From positions 1 through 64,000 of the forward strand of contig NZ_LBMU02000069.1 in assembly GCF_001005085.2 (NCBI RefSeq): a stretch of 64,000 nucleotides of DNA, read 5' to 3'. The stretch is from Streptomyces humi. GTDB taxonomy: Bacteria > Actinomycetota > Actinomycetes > Streptomycetales > Streptomycetaceae. A program made the translations under genes and the position numbers. The notes under the pieces were generated by a model that was given only the letters and a program-made list of their open reading frames with translations, was not told the DNA's origin and did not search any database. Positions 26,174 through 34,120 of the stretch are shown piece by piece; positions within the stretch are counted from its first letter, which is position 1; the number at the start of each line of letters is the position of its first letter.

Positions 26174-26878
26174 GTGCCGGTACCGAGGCTTCCCACCCGG
26201 ACGGCCGTCGTGCTGGTGGTCGCCGTGCTGGTGGCGGTCAACCTGCTGGACAACCGGTGGGCCCGGTCCTGGATCCTGCTCACCGCGGTCGTCGCCTCGG
26301 CCGTGCTGGTGGCGTTGCTGTTCTGGGCCGGCGGCAGCTGGACGGAGCTCGGGCTGGGCCGCGGCTCCTGGTCCGACGGGGTGCGCTGGGCCTTCGCGCT
26401 CATCGGGATCGTCGCGGCCGTCTATCTGTGCGGGGCCCTGCTGCCGGTCACCCGCGGGCTGTTCGAGGACCAGCGGACGGACGCGTTGAGCGGTCCGGAG
26501 ATCACGTTCAAGGCGCTGGTCGCGGTGCCCGTGGGGACCGTGCTCCTGGAAGAAGTCGCCTTCCGCGGCGTCCTGTTCGCACTGCTGTGCCGCCTGCGGA
26601 CCGCGACGGCGGCGGCCGTGCTCTCCTCGGTGCTGTTCGGCCTCTGGCACATCCTGCCCTCGCTGAACCTCGGCGCGGACAAGCCGACGCTGGGTTCGGT
26701 GTTCGGACACTCGGTCACCGGGGTGGTCCTGGTGGACGTCGGCGCCGTGCTGTTCACGACCGTCGCGGGCTGCCTGCTGTGCTGGCTGCGCGACCGCAGC
26801 GGTTCCCTGCTGGCACCGACGGCCCTGCACTGGGCGGTCAACGCCCTCGGATACGCGGTGGGTTTCCTGTTGCGTTAG
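26174..26878 (+). CDS. CPBP-family intramembrane metalloprotease
   Basis: A 234-residue membrane protein with about seven helices and the CPBP (CAAX-protease/bacteriocin-processing) motifs: motif 1 EEVAFRG with Glu126, Glu127 and Arg131; motif 2 GLWHIL with His159; motif 4 HWAVN with His219 and Asn223. All catalytic residues are present. Members cleave within membranes or tolerate self-bacteriocins; the substrate is unknown. GTG at 26174. The stop is 28 bases from the next gene on the same strand, so the two may be co-transcribed. Confidence 0.86.
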   Translation: MPVPRLPTRTAVVLVVAVLVAVNLLDNRWARSWILLTAVVASAVLVALLFWAGGSWTELGLGRGSWSDGVRWAFALIGIVAAVYLCGALLPVTRGLFEDQRTDALSGPEITFKALVAVPVGTVLLEEVAFRGVLFALLCRLRTATAAAVLSSVLFGLWHILPSLNLGADKPTLGSVFGHSVTGVVLVDVGAVLFTTVAGCLLCWLRDRSGSLLAPTALHWAVNALGYAVGFLLR

Positions 26879-26906
26879 CGCCCACGTCGTCGTGCAGACT
26901 CACGGC

Positions 26907-27641
26907 ATGGAGACTGCCGAGTTCCTTGAGACCCTGGACCGCGAGGGCCGGTCGCTGGCCGCTGCCGCCGAGGCGGCCGGGCCCGACGCCAAGGTACCGA
27001 CCTGCCCCGACTGGCAGGTCCGTGACCTGCTGCGGCACACGGGCACGGTCCACCGGTGGGCCGCCGGTGTCGTCACCGACGCGCACCCCGAGCCCCGCCC
27101 GTTCCCGGGCCCTCCCGACCTGGACGGCGCGGAGCTGGTCGCGTGGTACCGGGACAGCCACCGCCGGCTCGTCGAAACCCTGGCCGACGCACCGGCCGGC
27201 CTGTCCTGCTGGACCTTCCACCCGGCTCCCGTCGCCTCACCGCTCGCCTTCTGGACCCGTCGGCAGGCGCACGAGACGACCGTCCACCGGTACGACGCCG
27301 AGTCCGCGCGCGGCGGCCCGGTGTCGCCCGTCGCCACCGAGTTCGCGGTCGACGGCATCGACGAACTGCTGCGCGGCTTCCACGCCCGGCCGCGCAGCCG
27401 GGTACGCACCAGCACGCCACGTGTGCTGCGAGTGCGCGCCGTGGACGCCGACGCGGTGTGGACCGTACGGCTCACAGCCGGGCCCCCGGTGGCCGAGCCC
27501 GGCGAGACGGGCCCGGCGGAAGCCGAACTGGCCGGTCCCGCCGATCTGTTGTACCTGGCGCTGTGGAACCGGGTGCCGGTGCCGCAGGTGACGGGCGACC
27601 CGGAACTGGCCGCCCTGTGGCGGACCGACTCCGGTATCTGA
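26907..27641 (+). CDS. Maleylpyruvate-isomerase-type (DinB-like) metal protein
   Basis: A 244-residue protein. The N-terminal four-helix metal-binding domain has the pattern CPDWQVRDLLRHTGTVHRW followed by RRQAHETTVHRYDAE, which supplies the His ligands of the mycothiol-dependent maleylpyruvate isomerase family; the C-terminal half is an MDMPI-type beta domain. It probably uses or recognises mycothiol, the actinobacterial thiol, but the reaction is unknown. ATG at 26907. Convergent with marR (9 bases between). Confidence 0.84.
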   Translation: METAEFLETLDREGRSLAAAAEAAGPDAKVPTCPDWQVRDLLRHTGTVHRWAAGVVTDAHPEPRPFPGPPDLDGAELVAWYRDSHRRLVETLADAPAGLSCWTFHPAPVASPLAFWTRRQAHETTVHRYDAESARGGPVSPVATEFAVDGIDELLRGFHARPRSRVRTSTPRVLRVRAVDADAVWTVRLTAGPPVAEPGETGPAEAELAGPADLLYLALWNRVPVPQVTGDPELAALWRTDSGI

Positions 27642-27650
27642 GCGACCGGT

Positions 27651-28043
27651 TCAGCCGGCCAGCAGCCGGCTCAGCACCGCGCGCTGCATGGGCAGCACCT
27701 CACCGTGCAGCGCGCGCCCTTTCCCGGTGAGCGCCACCCGCACGCCCCGCCGGTCCTCCGCGCACATGGTCCGCTCGACCAGGCCGTCCTTCTCCAGCCG
27801 GGCGACCAGCCGGGACAGCGCGCTCTGACTGAGATGCACCCGCTCGGCGATCTCCTGGACCCGGTAGCTGCAACCGCCGTCCGCGGCCGCCCCGTCGGAG
27901 AGCAGGTCGAGGACCTCGAAGTCGCTGGCGCACAGGCCATGATCGTGCAGCGTACGGTCGAGTTCGCACTGGACACGGGCGTGCAGGGCCAGAATGTCCC
28001 GCCATTGCTCCACGAGCGCCTGCTCGGGCTTCTTCGCCGCCAT
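27651..28043 (-). CDS. MarR-family regulator of the divergent efflux pump
   Basis: A 130-residue MarR protein with the winged helix VQEIAERVHLSQSALSRLVA and wing CAEDRRGVRVALTGKGR. It starts at 28043, divergent from the DHA2 transporter at 28130; the 86 bases between hold several inverted TGCAT elements. By analogy with other MarR/efflux pairs it represses the pump until a toxic ligand binds. Confidence 0.88.
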   Translation of the reverse strand: MAAKKPEQALVEQWRDILALHARVQCELDRTLHDHGLCASDFEVLDLLSDGAAADGGCSYRVQEIAERVHLSQSALSRLVARLEKDGLVERTMCAEDRRGVRVALTGKGRALHGEVLPMQRAVLSRLLAG

Positions 28044-28074
28044 CTCGGCACCGTAGCAGAGAAACCGGATTGTT

Positions 28075-28121
28075 GCATCGTAATTAAATGCTCTTGCATT
28101 CGATGCATGTGCATGTAGTCT
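28075..28121. promoter_or_regulatory. MarR operator and pump promoter
   Basis: GCAT at 28075-28078 and ATGC at 28088-28091 form a 17-base symmetric site, and TGCAT-TCG-ATGCA at 28095-28107 is a perfect palindrome with a three-base centre. A promoter TTGCAT (28094-28099), 16-base spacer, TAGTCT (28116-28121) overlaps it and places transcription start at the ATG 28130. Confidence 0.6.
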
Positions 28122-28129
28122 CTGGGGTC

Positions 28130-29614
28130 ATGACCTCTCCGCTCACCGCCCCTGCCGCCGCGTCGTCGGCGGTCCGCTGGACCCCCCGGCTCTGGGGCAC
28201 GCTGCTGGTGCTCTGCGCCGCGATGTTCCTGGACGCCCTGGACGTGTCGATGGTCGGCGTCGCCCTGCCGTCGATCGGCTCCGACCTGCACCTGTCGACC
28301 TCGACCCTGCAATGGATCGTCAGCGGTTACATCCTGGGGTACGGCGGCCTGCTGCTGCTCGGTGGCCGCACCGCCGATCTGCTCGGCCGGCGCCAGGTGT
28401 TCCTGGTGGCGCTCGGCGTCTTCGCGGTCGCCTCCCTGCTCGGCGGCCTGGTCGACTCGGGACCGCTGCTGATCGCCAGCCGCTTCATCAAGGGCCTCAG
28501 CGCGGCCTTCACCGCCCCGGCCGGCCTCTCGATCATCACCACCACGTTCCCGGAGGGCCCGCTGCGCAACCGCGCCCTCTCCATCTACACCACCTGCGCG
28601 GCCACCGGCTTCTCCATGGGCCTGGTGCTGTCCGGCCTGCTCACCGAGGCCAGCTGGCGCCTCACCATGCTGCTGCCCGCCCCCATCGCCCTGATCGCGC
28701 TGCTCGCCGGCCTCAGGCTGCTGCCGCGCAGCGCCCGCGAGCGGGACCACAACGGATACGACATCCCCGGCGCGATCCTCGGCACCGCCTCGATGCTGCT
28801 CCTGGTGTTCACCGTGGTGGAGGCCCCGCAGGTCGGCTGGTCCTCGGCCCGCACCCTGCTCTCGTTCCTCGCGGTCGCCGTCCTGCTGACCGTGTTCGTC
28901 CAGGTCGAACGCCGCTCCCCCGGCCCGCTCGTCCGGCTCGGCGTGCTGCGCTCGGGCAACCAGATCCGCGCCCAGCTCGGCGCCGTCGCCTTCTTCGGCT
29001 CGTACGTCGGCTTCCAGTTCCTGACCACGCTGTACATGCAGTCCCTGCTCGGCTGGTCGGCGCTGCACACCGCACTGGCCTTCCTGCCCGCGGGCGCACT
29101 GGTGGCGATCTCCTCGACCAAGGTCGGCGCGATCGTGGACCGCTTCGGCACCCCGCGGCTGATCGCGGCGGGCTTCGCGTTCATGGTCCTCGGGTACGCC
29201 CTGTTCCTGCGCATCGACCTGAGCCCCGGCTACGCGGCGGTGATCCTGCCGTCGATGCTGCTGATCGGCGCGGCCTGCGCCCTGGTCTTCCCCTCGCTCA
29301 ACATCCAGGCCACCAACGGCGTCGACGACCACGAGCAGGGCATGGTCTCGGGGCTCCTCAACACCTCGGTGCAGGTGGGCGGTGCGATCTTCCTGGCGAT
29401 CGTGACCGCCGTGGTCACCGCGGGCGCCCCCGCGCAGGCGGCCCCGCAGGCCGTGCTCGACAGCTACCGGCCCGGCTTCGTGGTGGTCGCGGGCGTGGCC
29501 CTGGCCGGACTGCTGATCACGCTCACGGGACTGCGCGCCAAGCGTGCCCGGCAGACGGTCGTGATCGCCCGGTCCACCTCCCTGGAGGCGGAGCGCGTGC
29601 CCGCACGCGACTGA
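28130..29614 (+). CDS. DHA2-type MFS efflux pump (14 TM)
   Basis: A 494-residue transporter with about 14 membrane helices. Motif A is GRTADLLGRRQ after helix 2, motif B RFIKGLSAAFTAP, and motif C-like APAGLSIITTTF is present; motif D1 (LDALDVSMVGVALPSIG) is diagnostic of drug:H+ antiporter family 2. It likely exports a toxic compound. The divergent MarR and operator mark it as inducible. ATG at 28130 fits a leaderless transcript; ATGs further upstream would lie inside the operator. Confidence 0.88.
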   Translation: MTSPLTAPAAASSAVRWTPRLWGTLLVLCAAMFLDALDVSMVGVALPSIGSDLHLSTSTLQWIVSGYILGYGGLLLLGGRTADLLGRRQVFLVALGVFAVASLLGGLVDSGPLLIASRFIKGLSAAFTAPAGLSIITTTFPEGPLRNRALSIYTTCAATGFSMGLVLSGLLTEASWRLTMLLPAPIALIALLAGLRLLPRSARERDHNGYDIPGAILGTASMLLLVFTVVEAPQVGWSSARTLLSFLAVAVLLTVFVQVERRSPGPLVRLGVLRSGNQIRAQLGAVAFFGSYVGFQFLTTLYMQSLLGWSALHTALAFLPAGALVAISSTKVGAIVDRFGTPRLIAAGFAFMVLGYALFLRIDLSPGYAAVILPSMLLIGAACALVFPSLNIQATNGVDDHEQGMVSGLLNTSVQVGGAIFLAIVTAVVTAGAPAQAAPQAVLDSYRPGFVVVAGVALAGLLITLTGLRAKRARQTVVIARSTSLEAERVPARD

Positions 29615-29677
29615 CGGGGCCGCCGCCAAGCCGGCGCCCGGCGGGGCCTGTTGCTCCGCCGGGCGCACGGCCGTGCT

Positions 29678-29778
29678 GCGGGACCGGCCCGGGGGACGGT
29701 GGCGGTGCGGGACCGGCCCGGGGGACGGTGGCGGTGCGGGACCGGCCCGGGGGCATGGCGTGATGCGGGACCGGCGGA
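29678..29778. repeat. 29-bp GC-rich tandem repeat, about 3.5 copies
   Basis: Units at 29678-29706, 29707-29735 and 29736-29764, each starting GCGGGACCGGCCCGGGGG, plus a partial copy. The period is not a multiple of three and the array lies between two convergent genes (efflux pump and response regulator). Confidence 0.88.
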
Positions 29779-29804
29779 GTGTGTGTCGTCGGCCGGTGTG
29801 CCGG

Positions 29805-30470
29805 TCAGCCCAGCCAGCCCGGGCGTACCAGGCCCGACTCGTAGGCCAGAACGACCAGTTGGGCCCGGTCCCGAGCACCCAGTTTGACCATCGTGCGGCT
29901 CACGTGGGTCTTCGCGGTGAGGGGGCTGACGACCAGGCGCCGGGCGATCTCCGCGTTGGACAGACCGATGCCGACCAGTGCCATCACCTCCCGCTCCCGC
30001 TCGGTGAGCCGGGAGAGGGCGTCGGCGGCGGCCGGTTCCTTGGAGCGGGCCGCGAACTCCGCGATCAGCCGACGCGTCACCCCCGGCGACAGCAGAGCGT
30101 CCCCGTCCACCACCGCCCGCACGGCCCGCACGAGTTCCTCCGGTTCGGTGTCCTTGACCAGGAAACCGGAGGCGCCGGACCGGATCGCCTCGAAGACGTA
30201 CTCGTCGAGCTCGAACGTCGTCAGCATGACCACCTTGACGTCCTTCAGCTCCGGTTCACCGGTGATGCGCCGGGTCGCCGCCAACCCGTCGAGACGCGGC
30301 ATGCGGATGTCCATGAGGACGACATCGGGGCGCAGTTCACGCACCCTGCCCAGAGCGTCCTCGCCGTCGGCCGCCTCACCTGCCACCTCGATGTCCGGCT
30401 GGGCGTCGAGCAACGCCCTGAAGCCGGCGCGTACCAGAGACTGGTCGTCGGCGAGCAGCACCCGGATCAT
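29805..30470 (-). CDS. NarL/LuxR-type response regulator
   Basis: A 221-residue response regulator. Receiver domain residues 1-120 with Asp8, Asp9, phospho-acceptor Asp54 (LMDIRMP), Thr84/85 and Lys106; LuxR-type HTH at about 150-212 (LTEREREVMALVGIGLSNAE, then SPLTAKTHVSRTMVKL). It should activate or repress promoters when phosphorylated by the histidine kinase encoded immediately upstream, whose stop overlaps its ATG (ATGA). Confidence 0.92.
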   Translation of the reverse strand: MIRVLLADDQSLVRAGFRALLDAQPDIEVAGEAADGEDALGRVRELRPDVVLMDIRMPRLDGLAATRRITGEPELKDVKVVMLTTFELDEYVFEAIRSGASGFLVKDTEPEELVRAVRAVVDGDALLSPGVTRRLIAEFAARSKEPAAADALSRLTEREREVMALVGIGLSNAEIARRLVVSPLTAKTHVSRTMVKLGARDRAQLVVLAYESGLVRPGWLG

Positions 30471-31801
30471 CGGCCCTCCCGGTCGGTCAAGGGCGGCTGG
30501 ATCAGAGGCGGTTCCGTCGGGGGCGGCTCGGTCAAGGACGGCTCGGTCAAGGGCGGCTCGGTCGAGGGCGGCTCGGTCAAGGGCGGCTCGGTCAAGGGCA
30601 GTACGGCCAGCACCCGGAAACCGCCGTCGGCGCGCGGGCCCGCCTCGATCGTGCCACCCAGGGCTTGGGCCCGCTCCCGCATACCGGCCAGCCCGTTCCC
30701 GCTGCCGCCCGCGTCCGCACCGCTCGCCGGTCCGTCGTCGTCGACCCGCAACCGCAGCTCCCCTCCCCCGTGTTCGAGCCGGACCCGCGCCCGCCGCGAA
30801 CCCGAGTGCCGTACGACATTGGTGAGCGCCTCCTGGACGATCCGGAAGGCCGCCAGGTCGGCGCCCGGCGGCAACCGCGGCGGCTCCCCCTCCACCGTCA
30901 CGGTGAGTCCGGCGGCCGCCGCCTGTTCGGCCAGCTCCGGCAGCCGGCCCAGACCCGGCGCCGGCGCACGCGGCGCGGCTCCCGGCGCGCGCAGGGTGTC
31001 CAGCACCTGGCGGACCTCGCCGAGCGCCTCCTTGCTGGCCGCCTTGATGGTGGTGAGCGCTGCTCTGGCCTGCTCGGGATCGGAGTCCAGGAGCACGAGC
31101 CCCATCCCCGCCTGGACGTTGATGACCGAGATGCTGTGCGCCAGGACGTCGTGCAACTCACGTGCGATCCGCAGCCGTTCCGCGTCCGCGCGGCGCCTGG
31201 CCGCCTGGGCGCGGTCCGCTCGCTCCCGCGCCCACTGCTCACGCCGCAGCCGGACCAGCTCGGCCACCGAGGCGATGATCAGCACCCAGGTGGCGATGAT
31301 CACCTCCTGGCCCGGGTTCGCCCCCTTGTCACCCGGCGGTGGCAGCACGCGGTAGAGCCAGAGCGAGATCAGCAGGTGGCCGGCCCACAGCATCCCGAGG
31401 GCCGCCCAGGCTGCCCGGCGCCGCCCGGCCACCACGGCACTGAAGCAGGCCACGGCGACGGCCGCGAAGACCGGACCGTAGGGGTAGCCGGCCCCCACGT
31501 AGACCAGGGCGAGCCCGGCGGTGCCGTACGCCACCGGCACCGGATGCCGTTGCCGCCACAGCAACAGGGCACACATGGCGAGGAGCAGCAGCCGGGCGTA
31601 GACGTCAAGGGGTTCACGGTGGGGCTGCGCATGGGCCACGAAGTTCGAGCCCACCAGCACCAGGACGGTGAGCGGCACGGTGGAACGCCACGGCAGACGA
31701 CCGGAGGCCGGTTCGGCGTCCGCCTCGTCGGCGTCATGCCACGGGGGCCCGAGACGCCACCACCGCGCCGGGCCGCGCTGCCGTACGCGCTGCTCGTCCA
31801 T
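30467..31801 (-). CDS. Sensor histidine kinase (HisKA_3 type) with repetitive C-terminus
   Basis: A 444-residue kinase with four to five membrane helices (residues ~40-180) lacking a large extracellular sensor, a HisKA_3 dimerisation domain with phospho-acceptor His217 (RIARELHDVLAHS), and a HATPase domain (QEALTNVVRHS; DDDGPASG; GNGLAGMRERA). After the ATPase end (FRVLAVLPL) there is an added tail of about eight PPLTEP-type repeats encoded by a 15-base tandem repeat. I take the ATG at 31801: a -10-like TAGCGT ends seven bases before it; GTG 31810 is the alternative. Coupled to the response regulator. Confidence 0.88.
   Translation of the reverse strand: MDEQRVRQRGPARWWRLGPPWHDADEADAEPASGRLPWRSTVPLTVLVLVGSNFVAHAQPHREPLDVYARLLLLAMCALLLWRQRHPVPVAYGTAGLALVYVGAGYPYGPVFAAVAVACFSAVVAGRRRAAWAALGMLWAGHLLISLWLYRVLPPPGDKGANPGQEVIIATWVLIIASVAELVRLRREQWARERADRAQAARRRADAERLRIARELHDVLAHSISVINVQAGMGLVLLDSDPEQARAALTTIKAASKEALGEVRQVLDTLRAPGAAPRAPAPGLGRLPELAEQAAAAGLTVTVEGEPPRLPPGADLAAFRIVQEALTNVVRHSGSRRARVRLEHGGGELRLRVDDDGPASGADAGGSGNGLAGMRERAQALGGTIEAGPRADGGFRVLAVLPLTEPPLTEPPSTEPPLTEPSLTEPPPTEPPLIQPPLTDREGR
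30484..30600 (-). repeat. 15-bp in-frame tandem repeats at the 3' end of the histidine kinase
   Basis: About eight copies of a 15-base unit close to GGCGGCTCGGTCAAG (read on the forward strand) encode PPLTEP/PPSTEP/PSLTEP blocks and end just before the kinase stop codon. Copy number could vary between strains without affecting the catalytic core. Confidence 0.85.
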
Positions 31802-31955
31802 GCCCGCCACGCTAGACGCCGTCGGCCCACGCGGGCGTCAGCCCGGCGAGGTGATCACACGTACTCCGGGGGAAGTAGGCCGGCCGCGGTCCGTGCCCGC
31901 CGGCCGGGGGGACGGTCGGGAGTGACGGGCGGCGGGACGGTCGTGGGGGTTGATC

Positions 31956-31993
31956 CGGGGGACGGCCCGGGGGGACGGCCCGGGGGGACGGTC
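31956..31993. repeat. 12-13-bp GC-rich tandem repeat, three copies
   Basis: Three consecutive units of CGGGGGGACGGCC (the first one base shorter, the last with one change) lie in the gap between the histidine kinase start and the stop of the TetR gene on the same strand. Confidence 0.8.
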
Positions 31994-32024
31994 GGGGTTG
32001 GCGGTCGGGGCCGTGGGCCGGTCG

Positions 32025-32711
32025 TCAGCGGCCCGGGGTGAGCTCCGCCACCTCCGCGTCGAACAGCCGCTCCGGGCCGAAGCCCATGCCGGTGAAGTGC
32101 CCGGCCAGCTCCAGGGAGAGCACCCCGTGCATCCGGGTCCAGAAGGCGAGCGCCTTGCGCAGCACACCGGGCGGCGCGGGATGGCCTTCGGCCCACTGGC
32201 GGTGCTGGCTGAGATGCGCGGTGAAACTCGCGGAGGCCGGCGCGGGAGCCTCCAGCCCGGCCGACGCACAGACGTCGAGCAGGGCGCCCATGATCTCGCG
32301 GGCGATCGCGGTGATGTCGTCGGGCGCGTGGTAGCCGGGGACCGGCGTGCCGTAGACGAGGAAGTACCGCTGGGGGTCGTCCAGTGCCCAGCGGCGCAGG
32401 GCCTGCGCGAGGCCTTCGAGACCGGCGCCCGACTCGGCCGCGGCGCGGAAGGTGTCGGCCAGGCTGCGGTAGGCGTCGCGGATCAGCTCGGTGATCAGCT
32501 CGTCCCGACTGCCGAAGTAGCGGTAGAGGGCGGGGCCGCTCATGCCGAGTTCCTTGGCGATCGCGTTCAGGGACAGGCCGGTGGCACCGGATCTGGCGAT
32601 CTGGTCCCAGGCGCGCGCCTTGATGTCCGAGCGCACCTGGGCCCGGTATCGCTCTCGTGGACTCGTCACGTCTACCCCGGCCTCTTCGCCTGCGCCCGCG
32701 TCCGCCGCCAT
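32025..32711 (-). CDS. TetR-family regulator of the divergent oxidoreductase
   Basis: A 228-residue TetR protein: HTH at residues ~22-70 (RSDIKARAWDQIARSGATGL, LNAIAKELGMSGPALYRYFG) and a C-terminal WHG-type domain (FLVYGTPVPGYHAPDD; FWTRMHGVLSLELAGHF). I chose ATG 32711 because GAGAGGAG lies ten bases upstream; GTG 32720 is too close to it. The divergent oxidoreductase promoter carries an inverted repeat, so this is its likely repressor. Confidence 0.87.
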   Translation of the reverse strand: MAADAGAGEEAGVDVTSPRERYRAQVRSDIKARAWDQIARSGATGLSLNAIAKELGMSGPALYRYFGSRDELITELIRDAYRSLADTFRAAAESGAGLEGLAQALRRWALDDPQRYFLVYGTPVPGYHAPDDITAIAREIMGALLDVCASAGLEAPAPASASFTAHLSQHRQWAEGHPAPPGVLRKALAFWTRMHGVLSLELAGHFTGMGFGPERLFDAEVAELTPGR

Positions 32712-32820
32712 CGCCGTCACGCTCCTCTCGCCTGAGCTGCTGGCTTGTTCGTCTCATTCCAACCTATCACTTTCGAGACAGCCTCTAACGACCAAGAGCC
32801 TCCTCCCTTTTCGCGAGAGC

Positions 32821-32865
32821 TTGACACTTTCGCGATGCTCAATCATGTTAGTTATAGCTTCTAAC
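32821..32865 (+). promoter_or_regulatory. Strong promoter with inverted-repeat operator for the oxidoreductase
   Basis: TTGACA at 32821-32826, 17-base spacer and CATGTT at 32844-32849. Arms GTTAG (32847-32851) and CTAAC (32861-32865) overlap the -10 and the predicted start of transcription near 32857. A further CTAACG occurs near 32785. The arrangement fits repression by the divergent TetR. Confidence 0.65.
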
Positions 32866-32898
32866 GCAAGCGACAAGCATTCACAGACGGAGGTCGTC

Positions 32899-33993
32899 AT
32901 GGGAACCGCAGCAGCTTCAGGTACCGCCGGAGCCACCCGCCTCGTCGAGGTCGTCCTGCCTGGCACGGTGGAGCCCGAGGGCCTGGAGATCCGGCACCGC
33001 GAGATCCCGGTCCCGGGCCCCGGCCAGATCGTCGTCCGGATGGAGGCCACCGGGGTCTCCTTCGCCGAGCAGCAGATGCGCCGCGGCCGCTACTACGACC
33101 AGCCGCCGTTCCCCTTCGTCCCGGGCTACGACCTGGTCGGCACGGTGGTCACGGCGGGCGAGGGTGTCACGCCCGGGCTCGTCGGCGAGCGGGTGGCGGC
33201 ACTGGTCAAGGTCGGCGGCTGGGCCAGCCACGTCCTGCTCGACGCGGCCGACGCCGTGGCGGTACCGGCCGGGATCGGCGCGGCGGAGGCGGAGACCCTG
33301 GTCGTCAACGGCATCACGGCCTGGCAGATGCTCCACCGCAAGGCCGGTGTGCGCGAGGGCGGCACGATCCTGGTGCACGGGGCCAACGGCGGGGTGGGCA
33401 CCGTACTCGTGCAGCTGGCCCGCGCGGCGGGTCTGCGGGTGATCGGCACGGCCTCCGTCCGTCATCACGACGCGCTGCGCGAGCTGGGGGTGACCCCGGT
33501 CGACTACCGCGCCGCGGACGTCCCGGCCCGGGTGCGTGAACTGGCACCCGGCGGGGTCGACGCCGTCTTCGACCACCTCGGCGGGCGCAGCGTCGTCGAC
33601 TCCTGGAAGCTCCTCGCGCCGGGCGGCACCCTCGTCTCGTACGGCAGCGCCACCACCCGGGACGACTCGGGTTCCAAGCAGTGGCCCGTACTGAAGATCC
33701 TCGGCCGGGTGTGGCTGTGGAACGCGCTGCCCAACGGCAGGCACGCCTTCTTCTTCAACGTCTGGGCGGGCCGCGCGTTCGGCAAGGACCGCTTCCGGGC
33801 CCGGCTGAGCGCCGACCTCACCCAGGTGTTCGAGGCCCTGTGGCGCGGCGAGGTCAGCGCGCACATCGCCGCGCGGCTGCCCCTCACCCGGGCCGCCGAG
33901 GCGCTGCGACTCGCCGAGTCGGGGACGGTGACGGGCAAGGTCGTCCTGGTCCCGGACGGCGGCGACGGCGCCACGGCCGACCCGGCCCGGTGA
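32899..33993 (+). CDS. Zinc-independent medium-chain dehydrogenase (quinone oxidoreductase type)
   Basis: A 364-residue MDR-family protein: N-terminal GroES-like domain (PGYDLVGTVVTAGEGVTPGLVG) without the catalytic zinc residues of alcohol dehydrogenases, and a Rossmann domain with the NADPH loop LVHGANGGVGTVLVQLARA (about residues 154-172). It should reduce quinones or enals using NADPH. Divergent TetR and operator suggest induction by an electrophile or drug-like ligand. ATG at 32899, GGAGG five bases upstream. Confidence 0.87.
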   Translation: MGTAAASGTAGATRLVEVVLPGTVEPEGLEIRHREIPVPGPGQIVVRMEATGVSFAEQQMRRGRYYDQPPFPFVPGYDLVGTVVTAGEGVTPGLVGERVAALVKVGGWASHVLLDAADAVAVPAGIGAAEAETLVVNGITAWQMLHRKAGVREGGTILVHGANGGVGTVLVQLARAAGLRVIGTASVRHHDALRELGVTPVDYRAADVPARVRELAPGGVDAVFDHLGGRSVVDSWKLLAPGGTLVSYGSATTRDDSGSKQWPVLKILGRVWLWNALPNGRHAFFFNVWAGRAFGKDRFRARLSADLTQVFEALWRGEVSAHIAARLPLTRAAEALRLAESGTVTGKVVLVPDGGDGATADPAR

Positions 33994-34120
33994 ACACCGC
34001 AGGCTCACCCGGCCCGGTGAACACCGCAGGCTCAGCGGACCTCGGGTCGGTCACCGCAGGCTCAGCGGACCTCGGGTCGGTCGCCGTCGGGTCAGCGGAC
34101 CTCGGGTCGGTCGCCGTCGG
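33981..34120. repeat. Repeats made of the 3' ends of both flanking convergent genes
   Basis: From 33981 two 27-base units (33981-34007, 34008-34034) each contain the oxidoreductase's final codons and TGA (CCGGCCCGGTGA). They are followed by units of 30, 30 and 26 bases (34035-34064, 34065-34094, 34095-34120) each containing the reverse-strand end of the SGNH gene (codons for DRPEVR plus stop; stop copies at 34092, 34062 and 34032). The intergene thus consists of reiterated gene tails. Confidence 0.85.

Noticed and set aside
24763..27591. A 942-codon forward frame running through three genes.
   Set aside because: It crosses the membrane hydrolase, CPBP protease and the maleylpyruvate-isomerase-type genes in the wrong frame or strand and has no coherent domains.
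27671..29878. A 735-codon reverse frame across the efflux pump.
   Set aside because: Gln/Gly/Glu-rich low-complexity translation antisense to a clear 14-TM transporter.
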